Virus record (IMG/VR): IMGVR_UViG_3300042691_021461
Location: 1 to 38,413 of that record
Strand: one strand, 5' to 3'
DNA from: a virus
Length of the DNA: 38,413 nucleotides
Shown here: positions 1-7,038 of the stretch, piece after piece
Layout: the number at the start of each line of letters is the position of its first letter
How positions within the stretch are numbered: position 1 is the first letter of the stretch
Program-made: the position numbers and the translations under genes
The notes under the pieces: generated by a model
What the model was told of the DNA's origin: nothing
What the model saw: only the letters and a program-made list of their open reading frames with translations
Database searches by the model: none

Positions 1-131
1 CCAAACTTGATGCTCAACTTGAAATTCAAGCATTATGTGATGCGTTTGCTCCAGAACTTCAGAAGTGGACACCGAATGTTTGGAAGTATTATGAGGAAAA
101 GAGACTCCATAAAGCAAGACTTTCTCCTTGA
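1..131 (+). CDS. C-terminal end of an unidentified phage protein (partial)
   Basis: The reading frame is open from the left edge (first complete codon at 3) to a TGA at 129-131, giving 43 codons. The visible residues are rich in charged and aromatic side chains (for example WTPNVWKYYEEKRLHKARL) and look like an ordinary soluble C-terminus. The start lies outside the window, and I do not recognise the family. The next gene begins only 7 nt after the stop, with AGG of its ribosome binding site overlapping this end, so the two are probably co-transcribed. Confidence 0.7.
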   Translation, partial: KLDAQLEIQALCDAFAPELQKWTPNVWKYYEEKRLHKARLSP

Positions 132-137
132 GGTATT

Positions 138-296
138 ATGAAAAGTTGGTGCTTAGTAGATCACGCCACGGGTCGGGTATTTAAAGTCATTGTGACTGAG
201 GAACAACTAAAAGAATATTTTGTTCAAAATCCAAATATATCCGAATGTGTTGATTGTATTGAATGTGACGATGCAGACAGTATTACTTTAGAGTGA
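138..296 (+). CDS. small conserved-type phage protein, function unknown (52 aa)
   Basis: A 52-aa ORF runs from ATG 138 to TGA 294-296, with an AGG Shine-Dalgarno element at 131-133. It begins MKSWCLVDHATGRVFKVIV and has an acidic C-terminal half with a CVDCIEC cluster containing three cysteines, spaced C-x2-C-x2-C. That spacing could suit metal binding but does not match a full zinc finger. No transmembrane segment is visible. It sits in a tight run of small genes before phoH, and a late-promoter octamer overlaps its stop codon. The function is unknown. Confidence 0.65.
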   Translation: MKSWCLVDHATGRVFKVIVTEEQLKEYFVQNPNISECVDCIECDDADSITLE

Positions 297-302
297 TAAA
301 TA
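295..302 (+). promoter_or_regulatory. T4-type late promoter octamer GATAAATA
   Basis: GATAAATA matches the NATAAATA octamer of T4-like late promoters. Transcription would start about 6 nt downstream, near 308, leaving a short leader before the TTG start at 329. It overlaps the stop codon of the upstream small gene. Confidence 0.55.
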
Positions 303-328
303 TCCTTACACACTATGGAGGAATAAAA

Positions 329-571
329 TTGGCTGTATATCCAATTATTAACAAAGAAACTGGAGAACAAAAGGTCATTGAGATGAGTGTCAACGACATT
401 ATGCAATGGTATAATGATAATCCAGAATGGACACGCGATTGGTCCCAAGGTTGTGCATCTCCTGGAGAAGTAGGGGAGTGGCAAAATAAATTAGTTTCCA
501 AGCATCCTGGATGGAATGATGTACTTTCTCGTGCATCAAAAATGCCAGGTTCAAAAGTTAAAAAAATCTAA
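329..571 (+). CDS. conserved T4-like marine phage protein of unknown function (80 aa)
   Basis: The frame is open from a GTG at 293, but the better start is TTG 329: a strong GGAGGAA element lies at 317-323 with 5 nt spacing, and the putative late start near 308 would exclude the GTG. The product then begins with AVYPIINKETGEQK, a form I associate with small cyanophage proteins near phoH. The middle contains tryptophans in NPEWTRDWSQGCASPGE, and the C-terminus is basic (SKVKKI). It has no transmembrane segment or cysteine cluster. It lies 16 nt before phoH. Function is unknown; the start choice is an inference from the ribosome binding site. Confidence 0.7.
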   Translation: MAVYPIINKETGEQKVIEMSVNDIMQWYNDNPEWTRDWSQGCASPGEVGEWQNKLVSKHPGWNDVLSRASKMPGSKVKKI

Positions 572-587
572 TCCAAAATAATATCAT

Positions 588-1340
588 ATGGCAAGAAGAA
601 AAAGAGAAGAGCAACCAATTGGTATAGGTTTAACTGCTAGACAAATGAAGCGGAGAAAACCGATCAGTTCTGATTTAATGAGAGAGATTGGTCCTCTTAC
701 AGAAAATCAGAAAAAACTGTATGAATATTATGGGCAAGGTAAGAATATTTTTGCTCACGGTGTTCCTGGTTCTGGAAAAACATTTATTCTACTTTATAAT
801 GCATTAAAGGATGTTCTTGATGAAAGAACCCCTTATGAAAAAATTTATATTGTAAGGTCTCTTGTTCAGACTAGAGAAATTGGATTTTTGCCTGGATCTG
901 AAGACGACAAAAAATCTCTCTTTGAAATACCATACAAAAATATGGTAAAGTATATGTTTGAGATGCCAGATGATGCCTCTTTTGAAATGCTTTACGCAAA
1001 TCTAAAGGCACAAGGAACTATTAGTTTTTGGTGTACCTCTTTTATTCGTGGAGTAACTCTTGACAACGCTATCATTATTGTAGACGAAGCACAAAATTGC
1101 TCAGCACACGAAAGTTTCTCAGTAATTTCCAGATGTGGATTTAATACAAAAATTATGTTTGCTGGCGATATAGAGCAGAGTGATTTAACTAGAATGAGTG
1201 AGAGAAATGGTATTATTGATTTCATCCGTGTTATTGAGGTAATGCCTTCATTTGAAAAAATTGAATTTCAAGTTGATGATATTGTCAGATCTTCTTTGGT
1301 AAAAGAATTCGTAATAGCTAAAAAATCTCTTGGTCTTTAA
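588..1340 (+). CDS. phoH: PhoH-like P-loop ATPase
   Basis: This 250-aa protein has the PhoH-type P-loop core. Walker A GVPGSGKT is at residues 58-65, an RSLVQTREIGFLPG segment typical of PhoH is at about 90-103, and Walker B IIIVDEAQN ends near residue 170. The basic N-terminal tail (MARRKREE) precedes a helical leader. PhoH-like proteins are widespread in marine phages; in bacteria they are cytoplasmic ATPases linked to phosphate stress and RNA metabolism, and the phage role is not settled. The gene is followed after 2 nt by the exonuclease start, so the two are translationally close. The length is usual for the phage form. Family assignment is secure; physiological role is not. Confidence 0.93.
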   Translation: MARRKREEQPIGIGLTARQMKRRKPISSDLMREIGPLTENQKKLYEYYGQGKNIFAHGVPGSGKTFILLYNALKDVLDERTPYEKIYIVRSLVQTREIGFLPGSEDDKKSLFEIPYKNMVKYMFEMPDDASFEMLYANLKAQGTISFWCTSFIRGVTLDNAIIIVDEAQNCSAHESFSVISRCGFNTKIMFAGDIEQSDLTRMSERNGIIDFIRVIEVMPSFEKIEFQVDDIVRSSLVKEFVIAKKSLGL

Positions 1341-1342
1341 TA

Positions 1343-2011
1343 ATGTTTAATCATATAGAATTGAATTTGCCCGTTCTTGAAAGGGAACTGATTGGTGGTG
1401 TGAGGTATTACAAATTACCTTTGGGAAATAAGAAGTTAGTATCAGTTACTTCTGTTATTAGTCATTATAAAAAAGATTTCTTTGATAAGTGGAGAAAGAG
1501 AGTTGGTGTAGAGGAGGCCAATAAGATTACAAAAAGGGCAACCAGTCGTGGAACTGATACACATACTCTTATTGAAAACTATCTTCTAAATCGCGATTTA
1601 CCTTCCGTTCAACCAATCTCCGAACATTTATTTAAGATTTCTAAACCAACTCTTCAACGCATAAATAATATTCATTGTCTTGAAGGATCACTTTATAGTG
1701 AGATTTTAGGAATTGCAGGAACTGTAGATACAATAGCAGAATTTGATGGCGAACTTGCTGTTATTGACTATAAGACTTCCGCAAAACCAAAACCAAGAGA
1801 ATGGATAGAAGGTTATTTCGTTCAGTGTGCTGCCTATGCAGCAATGCTCTATGAACTTACTGGAATATCTGTAAAGAAGTTTGTGATTATTATGACCTGT
1901 GAAGACGGGGAGTGTGTCGTCTATGAAGAAAGAGATAAGAAAAAGTATCTAAAACTTCTCATTGAATATATTGAAAAATTTGTCAATGACAAACTGGAAG
2001 AATTGACTTGA
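1343..2011 (+). CDS. PD-(D/E)XK family exonuclease (RecB/Cas4-like)
   Basis: This 222-aa protein carries the ordered motifs of a RecB-type nuclease. RGTDTH is at residues 69-74, a conserved glutamate is in the LYSEIL region near 120, GTVD has its aspartate at 129, IDYKTS has D142 and K144, and the QCAAYAAML helix (Q161) follows. Such enzymes degrade or process DNA ends using Mg2+. In a T4-like phage this would fit recombination-dependent replication or host DNA turnover. It starts 2 nt after phoH, and a sigma70 promoter for the next gene overlaps its last codons. The substrate cannot be told from sequence. Confidence 0.85.
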   Translation: MFNHIELNLPVLERELIGGVRYYKLPLGNKKLVSVTSVISHYKKDFFDKWRKRVGVEEANKITKRATSRGTDTHTLIENYLLNRDLPSVQPISEHLFKISKPTLQRINNIHCLEGSLYSEILGIAGTVDTIAEFDGELAVIDYKTSAKPKPREWIEGYFVQCAAYAAMLYELTGISVKKFVIIMTCEDGECVVYEERDKKKYLKLLIEYIEKFVNDKLEELT

Positions 2012-2031
2012 TCAATTTTTATTGCTATACT
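2003..2031 (+). promoter_or_regulatory. sigma70-type promoter with extended -10, upstream of gp33
   Basis: TTGACT (2003-2008), a 17-bp spacer, then TATACT (2026-2031) preceded by TGC give an almost ideal host promoter with an extended -10. Transcription would start near 2038. It lies over the end of the exonuclease gene and would drive gp33, gp59, the DUF1825-like gene and gp32. Confidence 0.8.
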
Positions 2032-2080
2032 TCAGTTAAGTTCGTTTTTTAAAGTCTTGTATATTACAGTATTGGGTCAA

Positions 2081-2338
2081 ATGGAGAATGAGTTAGAAAA
2101 GGTATTAGAGAGTAAATTCTTTTGTCCATCGCGATTTGCACAAGAGATTGAGAATATCGTACAGGTTAATCCTGATATGAATTACATTGATGCAATCGTT
2201 CATTTTTGCGAAAAGAATAGTATAGATTTAGAATCAGTTCCAAAACTCATTTCAAAACCACTTAAAGAAAAGATTAAATATGAAGCAATGGAACTGAATT
2301 TTCTTAAAAAGACTTCCCGTGCAAAATTAGTTTTTTGA
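2081..2338 (+). CDS. gp33: gp33-like late transcription coactivator
   Basis: The frame opens at a TTG (2057), but ATG 2081 gives an 85-aa protein MENELEKVLESKFF and a normal leader after the promoter start near 2038. The pattern FCPSRFAQEIE, then NYIDAIVHFCEK, then the LISKPLKEKIKYEAMELNFL helix and a hydrophobic C-terminus ending in F resembles gp33 of T4-like phages. gp33 connects the sliding clamp gp45 to RNA polymerase and, with gp55, activates late promoters; the C-terminal hydrophobic residues are the expected clamp-binding end. It is the first gene after a strong promoter and precedes gp59 by 7 nt. Family call is by recognition. Confidence 0.75.
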   Translation: MENELEKVLESKFFCPSRFAQEIENIVQVNPDMNYIDAIVHFCEKNSIDLESVPKLISKPLKEKIKYEAMELNFLKKTSRAKLVF

Positions 2339-2345
2339 ATTTTAA

Positions 2346-2942
2346 ATGGCACCTTTTGATGTATATGTCAAGTATCTTTGTTTGAAGAATCACTTTAACA
2401 AAGATACTTATGATTATTTTAAGTATAATAAGAAAACCAGAGCAAGTCTTCAATCCTTCTATAAGAGACGCGATAGATTTTGGTTTGAAAAAATTTCAAG
2501 ACAAAGAAACGAAAAAGAAGTAGAAGATTTTTTTGTTGCAAACTTTGTTTCTTGTAATGATCCAGAAACTCTTTGGATTGGTGAAATGATTAAAGAAGGA
2601 GAAGGAAGATATAATAATTGGCAGAAAAAGATTCAGTCATTATCATATCTGTTTAAAGAAGAATCACAATCACTGTTTGAAGAAAACAAATTTGATGAAG
2701 TATTTAATTGCTCAAAAGGACATCCTCCTCTTCTTAAAAAATTCCTGAGCGGGAATATTAGTCTGGAAACATTGGTCATTTATGATAAAATATTCCTGTT
2801 CGGGAATAAGTTTGATAAGAAACTCAATGACCCCATATGGCAAACTGTAGGACGTAGAATTAAAAAGTATTCTCCTTTTTTGAATATAGATACATTACGT
2901 TATAGAAAAATTTTAAAAGAAATTATTACTGGAGAAAAATGA
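2346..2942 (+). CDS. gp59: gp59-like helicase loader
   Basis: This 198-aa, very basic and helical protein begins MAPFDVYVKYLCLKNHFNKD and contains YDYFKYNKKTRASLQSFYKR, the signature of the T4 gp59 N-terminal domain. gp59 loads the gp41 replicative helicase onto gp32-coated single-stranded DNA and binds forks. Consistent with that, its gene lies two genes upstream of gp32, in the same transcription unit. The stop codon overlaps the next ATG (ATGA), indicating translational coupling. The length is close to that of T4 gp59 (217 aa). Confidence 0.88.
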   Translation: MAPFDVYVKYLCLKNHFNKDTYDYFKYNKKTRASLQSFYKRRDRFWFEKISRQRNEKEVEDFFVANFVSCNDPETLWIGEMIKEGEGRYNNWQKKIQSLSYLFKEESQSLFEENKFDEVFNCSKGHPPLLKKFLSGNISLETLVIYDKIFLFGNKFDKKLNDPIWQTVGRRIKKYSPFLNIDTLRYRKILKEIITGEK

Positions 2943-3283
2943 GTTTTTTTGATTCTGAGGTTGTTCGCGCAGAAATGGCAGAAATATCTGAACTTCAAGA
3001 GGAAATATATGGAAGTGTCTTTACATTTCCAACAATGACCAAAGAAGAAAAAATCCGCCACGTAGATCTTCTTGACAGGTTATTGAATAAACAGAGAATT
3101 CTTTATACTAGATTGAGTCTTTCTGATGATCCTGAAGCAAAGGAAATGAAAGAAAGAGTTATTACTGCCGCTTTAATGATGGGTCTTCCTTCAAATGTTG
3201 ATATGAATGTCCTTTTTGGTAATATGACGAAAATGCTTGAGGCGATGAAGGAAGAGATTGACAAAACTGGTTCCGACCTGTAG
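2939..3283 (+). CDS. DUF1825-like protein of unknown function
   Basis: This 114-aa helical protein begins MSFFDSEVVRAEMAEISELQ and contains KEMKERVITAALMMGLPSN, the texture I associate with the DUF1825 proteins shared by cyanobacteria and their T4-like phages. No catalytic motif or membrane segment is visible. It overlaps gp59 by ATGA and precedes gp32 by a 70-nt leader. The conserved position between gp59 and gp32 suggests a role tied to replication or the replication/late-transcription switch, but that is inference from neighbourhood only. Confidence 0.75.
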   Translation: MSFFDSEVVRAEMAEISELQEEIYGSVFTFPTMTKEEKIRHVDLLDRLLNKQRILYTRLSLSDDPEAKEMKERVITAALMMGLPSNVDMNVLFGNMTKMLEAMKEEIDKTGSDL

Positions 3284-3353
3284 AATGATTTGGGCTGGAC
3301 GATCCCTTAAGCAAAGTCATAAAAGCCAAATACAATTATCTAAAGGTAATCCA
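3284..3353 (+). promoter_or_regulatory. gp32 leader with possible autoregulatory structure
   Basis: This 70-nt leader holds a helix between TTTGGGCT (3289-3296) and AGCCAAA (3324-3330, one bulge), with GGA/TCC (3297-3305) nested inside. An A/U-rich unpaired stretch then leads to AAAGG (3342-3346) and the ATG. In T4, gp32 represses its own translation through a structured leader followed by an unstructured A/U region; this layout is comparable but unproven. Confidence 0.35.
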
Positions 3354-4304
3354 ATGTCATTTCAAAATCTTAAGAAACAATCCTCTCTTGGTTCTCTGAC
3401 TGAAAAGTTGGTTAAGCAAGTAGAAAAAATGAGCACTACTTCTGGTGGTGCTGATGAGCGTCTGTGGAAACCGGAGATGGATAAAACCGGTGTCGGTTCT
3501 GCAATTATTCGTTTTCTTCCCGCACCTGACGGAGAAGAACTTCCTTGGGTGAAGATGTATTCTCACGCTTTCCAAGGTCCTGGTGGATGGTATATTGAAA
3601 ATAGTCTGACCACAATCGGACAAAAAGATCCTCTGGGAGAGCATAATCGTGCTCTCTGGAATACTGGTAGTGAGAAGGATAAGGAAACTGTGCGTAAGCA
3701 AAAGCGTAAGCTTTCTTACTACAGCAACATTTACGTTGTAAAGGATCCTGCAAATCCTGATAATGAAGGTAAAGTATTTCTCTTCAAGTATGGTAAGAAA
3801 ATCTTTGACAAGATTCTGAATGCTATGCAACCAGAGTTTGAGGACGAAGAACCAATCAATCCTTTTGATTTCTGGGTGGGAGCTAACTTCAAACTCAAAA
3901 TCGTAAAAAAGGATGGTTATTGGAACTACGACAAATCTGAGTTTGATCGCATTTCTGTTCTTAATGGAGATGATGATGTTCTGGAAGCAATCTGGAAAAA
4001 GGAGTATTCCCTAACCGCGATTACTGCTCCGGACCAATTCAAGTCTTATGAAGAACTTGAGAAGCGTATGAATATGGTTCTTGGAATTTCCCAGACCACT
4101 TCACCTACAAAATCTCGTGCAGTAGTGGAACAGGAAGATGAGTACGAATCGTACAGTCAACCTGTAAGTCGTGAAGACAAAGTGATGGAAGAACTTGAGC
4201 AATCTTATAGTCGTTCAAAGACTCCTTCTCTTCCTCAAATCTCACAAGACGATGAAGAGGAAGATGATACACTTTCATACTTCCAGAAATTGGTCAACGA
4301 CTGA
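3354..4304 (+). CDS. gp32: gp32-like single-stranded DNA-binding protein
   Basis: ATG 3354 gives a 316-aa protein with AAAGG 8 nt upstream; the longer open frame to 3258 overlaps the previous gene and is unlikely. An N-terminal basic cooperativity region is followed by the OB core (VGSAIIRFLPAPDGEELPW, GGWYIENSLTTIGQ, KRKLSYYSNIYVVKDPANP) and a strongly acidic C-terminal tail (DDEEEDD), which in T4 recruits gp59, gp43 and other partners. The T4 zinc site is absent: there is no cysteine anywhere in the protein. It coats single-stranded DNA during replication, recombination and repair. It is the last gene of the unit and abuts the convergent gp53 stop with no gap. Confidence 0.93.
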   Translation: MSFQNLKKQSSLGSLTEKLVKQVEKMSTTSGGADERLWKPEMDKTGVGSAIIRFLPAPDGEELPWVKMYSHAFQGPGGWYIENSLTTIGQKDPLGEHNRALWNTGSEKDKETVRKQKRKLSYYSNIYVVKDPANPDNEGKVFLFKYGKKIFDKILNAMQPEFEDEEPINPFDFWVGANFKLKIVKKDGYWNYDKSEFDRISVLNGDDDVLEAIWKKEYSLTAITAPDQFKSYEELEKRMNMVLGISQTTSPTKSRAVVEQEDEYESYSQPVSREDKVMEELEQSYSRSKTPSLPQISQDDEEEDDTLSYFQKLVND

Positions 4305-5324
4305 TTAAGTATACAGTCTAATATTATCGCCTCTCTTAAGGGTCTCGGACACATATTGACGAGACCCTTTTTTGTATGGCATAATATCATCCATATCATT
4401 AAAGACTACATTCAAGTATCTTGGTTTTAGGACGTAGATATTTCTTTTTGATTCCTGCAATTCGTTTTCGTACTCATAATTTGTTACTGTTCTGACAAAG
4501 GAAGTGGAAGAAATTTGAGTAGAATACCCAAGTCCAGGATCCCAATACTCATAATAATATGAGTTGGCAGTAATTTCTGATGTTCCTTGAATTGTGAAAA
4601 GCACTTCTTCTTTTCTTGGTTCTGTTAAAGTGGGCAAAGCAATATCAGGAATAAATGAAAGTTCATACCTAAATGCAGTTACATTACCATCAAATTGTCC
4701 TAATATTTCTGTTATTATATGTCTCCCATTATACTGTGGTTCTGAAACATTATTAATTGCTATTTGAGACCCTACCTCTAGATTTGGAATTGAATCTATC
4801 ATATAAACTGTAACAACATTTGATGGGATTACAGAATCTCCAGAAGAAATATTTGCAATTTTTGAATTGATTATTTCTAAGAAGTTGCCATTAGTTTTCC
4901 AGGTAGGATTAATTTTAATTCCAGATTTTAATACAGTAACTCCCAATGAATTCTTAATTTCTTCCGTTTCATAATGATGTATTCCACTATACAGTTCATC
5001 ATAAGAACCATATTTTTTCAACATAACCTTGTCAAAGGTATACTGAGTCATTGGCCATTCTGATTGAATATTTAAAATATTATTAGATAGGAGAACGACC
5101 CAATCAAGAGTTTCGTCATTGTAGAATTTATATGCAACACTATCAGGTCTTTCATCTCCAATAATTGAATACTTTTCAAAGAACTGTAGGTTTCCAAAAA
5201 TATCTTCTCTTAACTTTCCGCGTTTAAAGAGATTCTTTACTGGAACATAATCGGAAATATGATGATCTCCTTTGTTTCTGGAGACATATTCAAAGTTTGG
5301 GACTTGTCTAAAATAAGATGCCAT
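4305..5324 (-). CDS. gp53: gp53-like baseplate wedge protein
   Basis: This 339-aa protein begins MASYFRQVPNFEYVSRNKGD, followed by a segment around residues 45-80 (FEKYSIIGDERPDSVAYKFY) characteristic of gp53, which in T4 completes baseplate wedges and bears the LysM-like fold. It is longer than T4 gp53 (196 aa); the extra material is the middle region (about residues 130-270), rich in beta-prone sequence. It is the last gene of the leftward late operon, starting one base after the gp48 stop. Its last codons contain, on the opposite strand, the transcription terminator for gp32, so this sequence is under double constraint. Confidence 0.85.
   Translation of the reverse strand: MASYFRQVPNFEYVSRNKGDHHISDYVPVKNLFKRGKLREDIFGNLQFFEKYSIIGDERPDSVAYKFYNDETLDWVVLLSNNILNIQSEWPMTQYTFDKVMLKKYGSYDELYSGIHHYETEEIKNSLGVTVLKSGIKINPTWKTNGNFLEIINSKIANISSGDSVIPSNVVTVYMIDSIPNLEVGSQIAINNVSEPQYNGRHIITEILGQFDGNVTAFRYELSFIPDIALPTLTEPRKEEVLFTIQGTSEITANSYYYEYWDPGLGYSTQISSTSFVRTVTNYEYENELQESKRNIYVLKPRYLNVVFNDMDDIMPYKKGSRQYVSETLKRGDNIRLYT
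4338..4373 (+). terminator. rho-independent terminator of the gp32 unit, inside the gp53 coding sequence
   Basis: AAGGGTCTCG (4338-4347) pairs perfectly with CGAGACCCTT (4360-4369) around a 12-nt loop and continues into a run of T ending at 4373. Read leftward there is no U run, so it works only for rightward transcripts. The DNA also codes the KKGSRQYVSETLKRG part of gp53. Confidence 0.85.
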
Positions 5325-5325
5325 T

Positions 5326-6564
5326 TTAGTAACCTATGAGACCATCATCACTTTGTCCATAATCATCATCAAATAGAGGTTCAATTTCACCAAAGGTTAA
5401 TGTCATATCATATTGAGTCATTGCACCGTCATCATATGTCGCATAGTTTCCTGCGGGAGTATAGTTAACGACGCAGTTTTGTAAAGCGCAAGTTTTTATT
5501 TTATTGATGTATGTATGCTCAGAACCTTTATAATAGTACTGAATATCAAAAATATTTGGCGTTTGTAAAAATAGTGCAGATTCTGACCTTTTTACTGACA
5601 TACCTTGTTTGAAAAATCTTATAATTTTTCTAATTTCTTCTGCTTCTTTGCTAAACCGAGCTGACATTGAAAAATTGAAAGTAAATGAACGAAGTGATGG
5701 ACCTTGGAATAATAGTTCCATATTGCTGTTCAAAACAGCACCCGTTGCTCTTGTTAAAAATCCTTGATTTGCCCCAGTTGCCTGGCCAGCAAAAGATGCT
5801 GCTATTGCTTTTTGTATATCTCCTTTGTAATCTTTTACTGCCTTTGCGGCAGTATTTCCCGATTCTCCAAGATTTTCTGCCCCCCCTTTAATCGCTGATA
5901 ATGCTAGAGCTGCTCCGGCAGCAGAAATCGCATCCATAGAATTCTCTCCCCAAGAAACTAGATTAGAATCGGAAATACCAGGTTGTATAGGGAGCATGAC
6001 AGTTCCCATAGAATTTCCTTTATTGGATCCAGAAAATGTTCCAAGATCACTAGTCAATTCAACTTTCTTTGGTTTAGCCCTATACATCGTAAATTTAATA
6101 CAATCTTGTTCAGACATAAATTTTGCATCTTTGGGATACTTTAGATTACCATAACTCTGTCTTATGCCACCTTTTTTATCTCCTATCTTTAAATCCGATA
6201 GAGTTTTATTAAAGTCTGTTGCAGATCCTGTAGACCCTGCAGTTGCAGAATTTGGTGATAGTAATTGTTGTGCATTTGTTGCTCCTGCTTTAGTTGCAGT
6301 CTCAATTGACTTATCTTTAATAATTTTTATATTTTTAGTGTCAGATAATGCTTTTTTTTCGGAATCCGTTAAATTTGCATTAGCATCTGGAGTAAATTGC
6401 CCTGTTGATGGATTGTAAGTTCCTATACTTTGTTGCGTAGTTGCTGCCCCACCACGGTAAACCTGGGTTATTCCATTAGTTGCATTTACTTCGTTGGATA
6501 ATATTCCCCCAATACCAGGAATTAAATATGTATTTGTTCCCGCTGCTCCATAAGTTCCTGCCAT
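5326..6564 (-). CDS. gp48: gp48-like baseplate tail tube cap
   Basis: The frame opens one codon earlier at TTG 6567, but ATG 6564 follows a very strong AAGGAGGAGG element, giving 412 aa. An N-terminal Gly/Ala/Thr-rich, low-complexity region (about 1-130) precedes a core with QDCIKFTMYRAKPKK, MLPIQPGISDSNLVSWGE and, near the C-terminus, a tube-like fold with LRSFTFNFSMSARFSKEAEEI and VNYTPAGNYATYDDGAMTQY. That last part is the pattern of gp48, a structural relative of tail tube proteins that caps the baseplate and starts the tube together with gp54. It lies in the leftward late operon before gp53, with its own late octamer in the tail of the upstream gene. Confidence 0.85.
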   Translation of the reverse strand: MAGTYGAAGTNTYLIPGIGGILSNEVNATNGITQVYRGGAATTQQSIGTYNPSTGQFTPDANANLTDSEKKALSDTKNIKIIKDKSIETATKAGATNAQQLLSPNSATAGSTGSATDFNKTLSDLKIGDKKGGIRQSYGNLKYPKDAKFMSEQDCIKFTMYRAKPKKVELTSDLGTFSGSNKGNSMGTVMLPIQPGISDSNLVSWGENSMDAISAAGAALALSAIKGGAENLGESGNTAAKAVKDYKGDIQKAIAASFAGQATGANQGFLTRATGAVLNSNMELLFQGPSLRSFTFNFSMSARFSKEAEEIRKIIRFFKQGMSVKRSESALFLQTPNIFDIQYYYKGSEHTYINKIKTCALQNCVVNYTPAGNYATYDDGAMTQYDMTLTFGEIEPLFDDDYGQSDDGLIGY

Positions 6565-6642
6565 CAAACCTCCTCCTTACTTGCGGAAGAATTAATAATC
6601 TCAATTATTTGTAGAGTATGAGACATTGATATGAAGAGGTTT

Positions 6643-7038
6643 TTATTTATTTAGACGGAATTTTGCATAAGGTATAGAAAGTAACTCATCCAACTCATTA
6701 TACTTAACAACGTGAAGTTTTCCGGAAACTTCTCCCCACGTATATTGTCTTGATTGTCTCCAATGAAAATTGATTGCTTTAAATCCCCATCCATAAAGTT
6801 CTGTGCAGGCAATTAATGGGTGCTGGTCATATTCAATTTCTGGTGTCTTTGGAGTATAAACGAATGTATAAAACTTTCCTGGTTCTGGATATAATACTTC
6901 TTCCTTTAAGGCATCCATTATCATCAACATTAGGTCTTCTGGATCACTGGTTCCATTCTCAACAATTCTTCTCTTAAGTTCTTCTATTCTTGCTGTTGTT
7001 GAGGATTTCTCTACATATTGCCCAAAACCTTTTGCCAT
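6643..7038 (-). CDS. unknown protein between gp4 and gp48 in the late operon (131 aa)
   Basis: This 131-aa protein has a helical, charged N-terminal third (ARIEELKRRIVENGTSDPED) and an aromatic-rich remainder with KFYTFVYTPKTPEIEYDQHP, GWGFKAINFHW and QYTWGEVSGKLHVV. It starts directly after the gp4 stop (TAA then ATG), so it is translationally coupled to a head-completion gene. No membrane segment or catalytic motif is evident. The composition and position suggest a virion assembly or packaging role; I do not recognise the family. Its stop codon lies within a late octamer. Confidence 0.75.
   Translation of the reverse strand: MAKGFGQYVEKSSTTARIEELKRRIVENGTSDPEDLMLMIMDALKEEVLYPEPGKFYTFVYTPKTPEIEYDQHPLIACTELYGWGFKAINFHWRQSRQYTWGEVSGKLHVVKYNELDELLSIPYAKFRLNK
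6644..6651 (-). promoter_or_regulatory. late promoter octamer AATAAATA for gp48
   Basis: Read on the minus strand, 6651 to 6644 is AATAAATA. It overlaps the stop codon of the 131-aa gene and would start transcripts near 6638, some 73 nt before the gp48 ATG. The resulting leader could fold onto the gp48 ribosome binding site (see findings). Confidence 0.5.

Noticed and set aside
2057-2080. TTG 2057 as start of gp33
   Set aside because: It lies only about 20 nt after the promoter start without a ribosome binding site; ATG 2081 gives the usual N-terminus.
3258-3353. Longer N-terminus of gp32 from ATG 3258
   Set aside because: It overlaps the previous gene by 26 nt and the added residues do not resemble gp32; ATG 3354 has a proper ribosome binding site.
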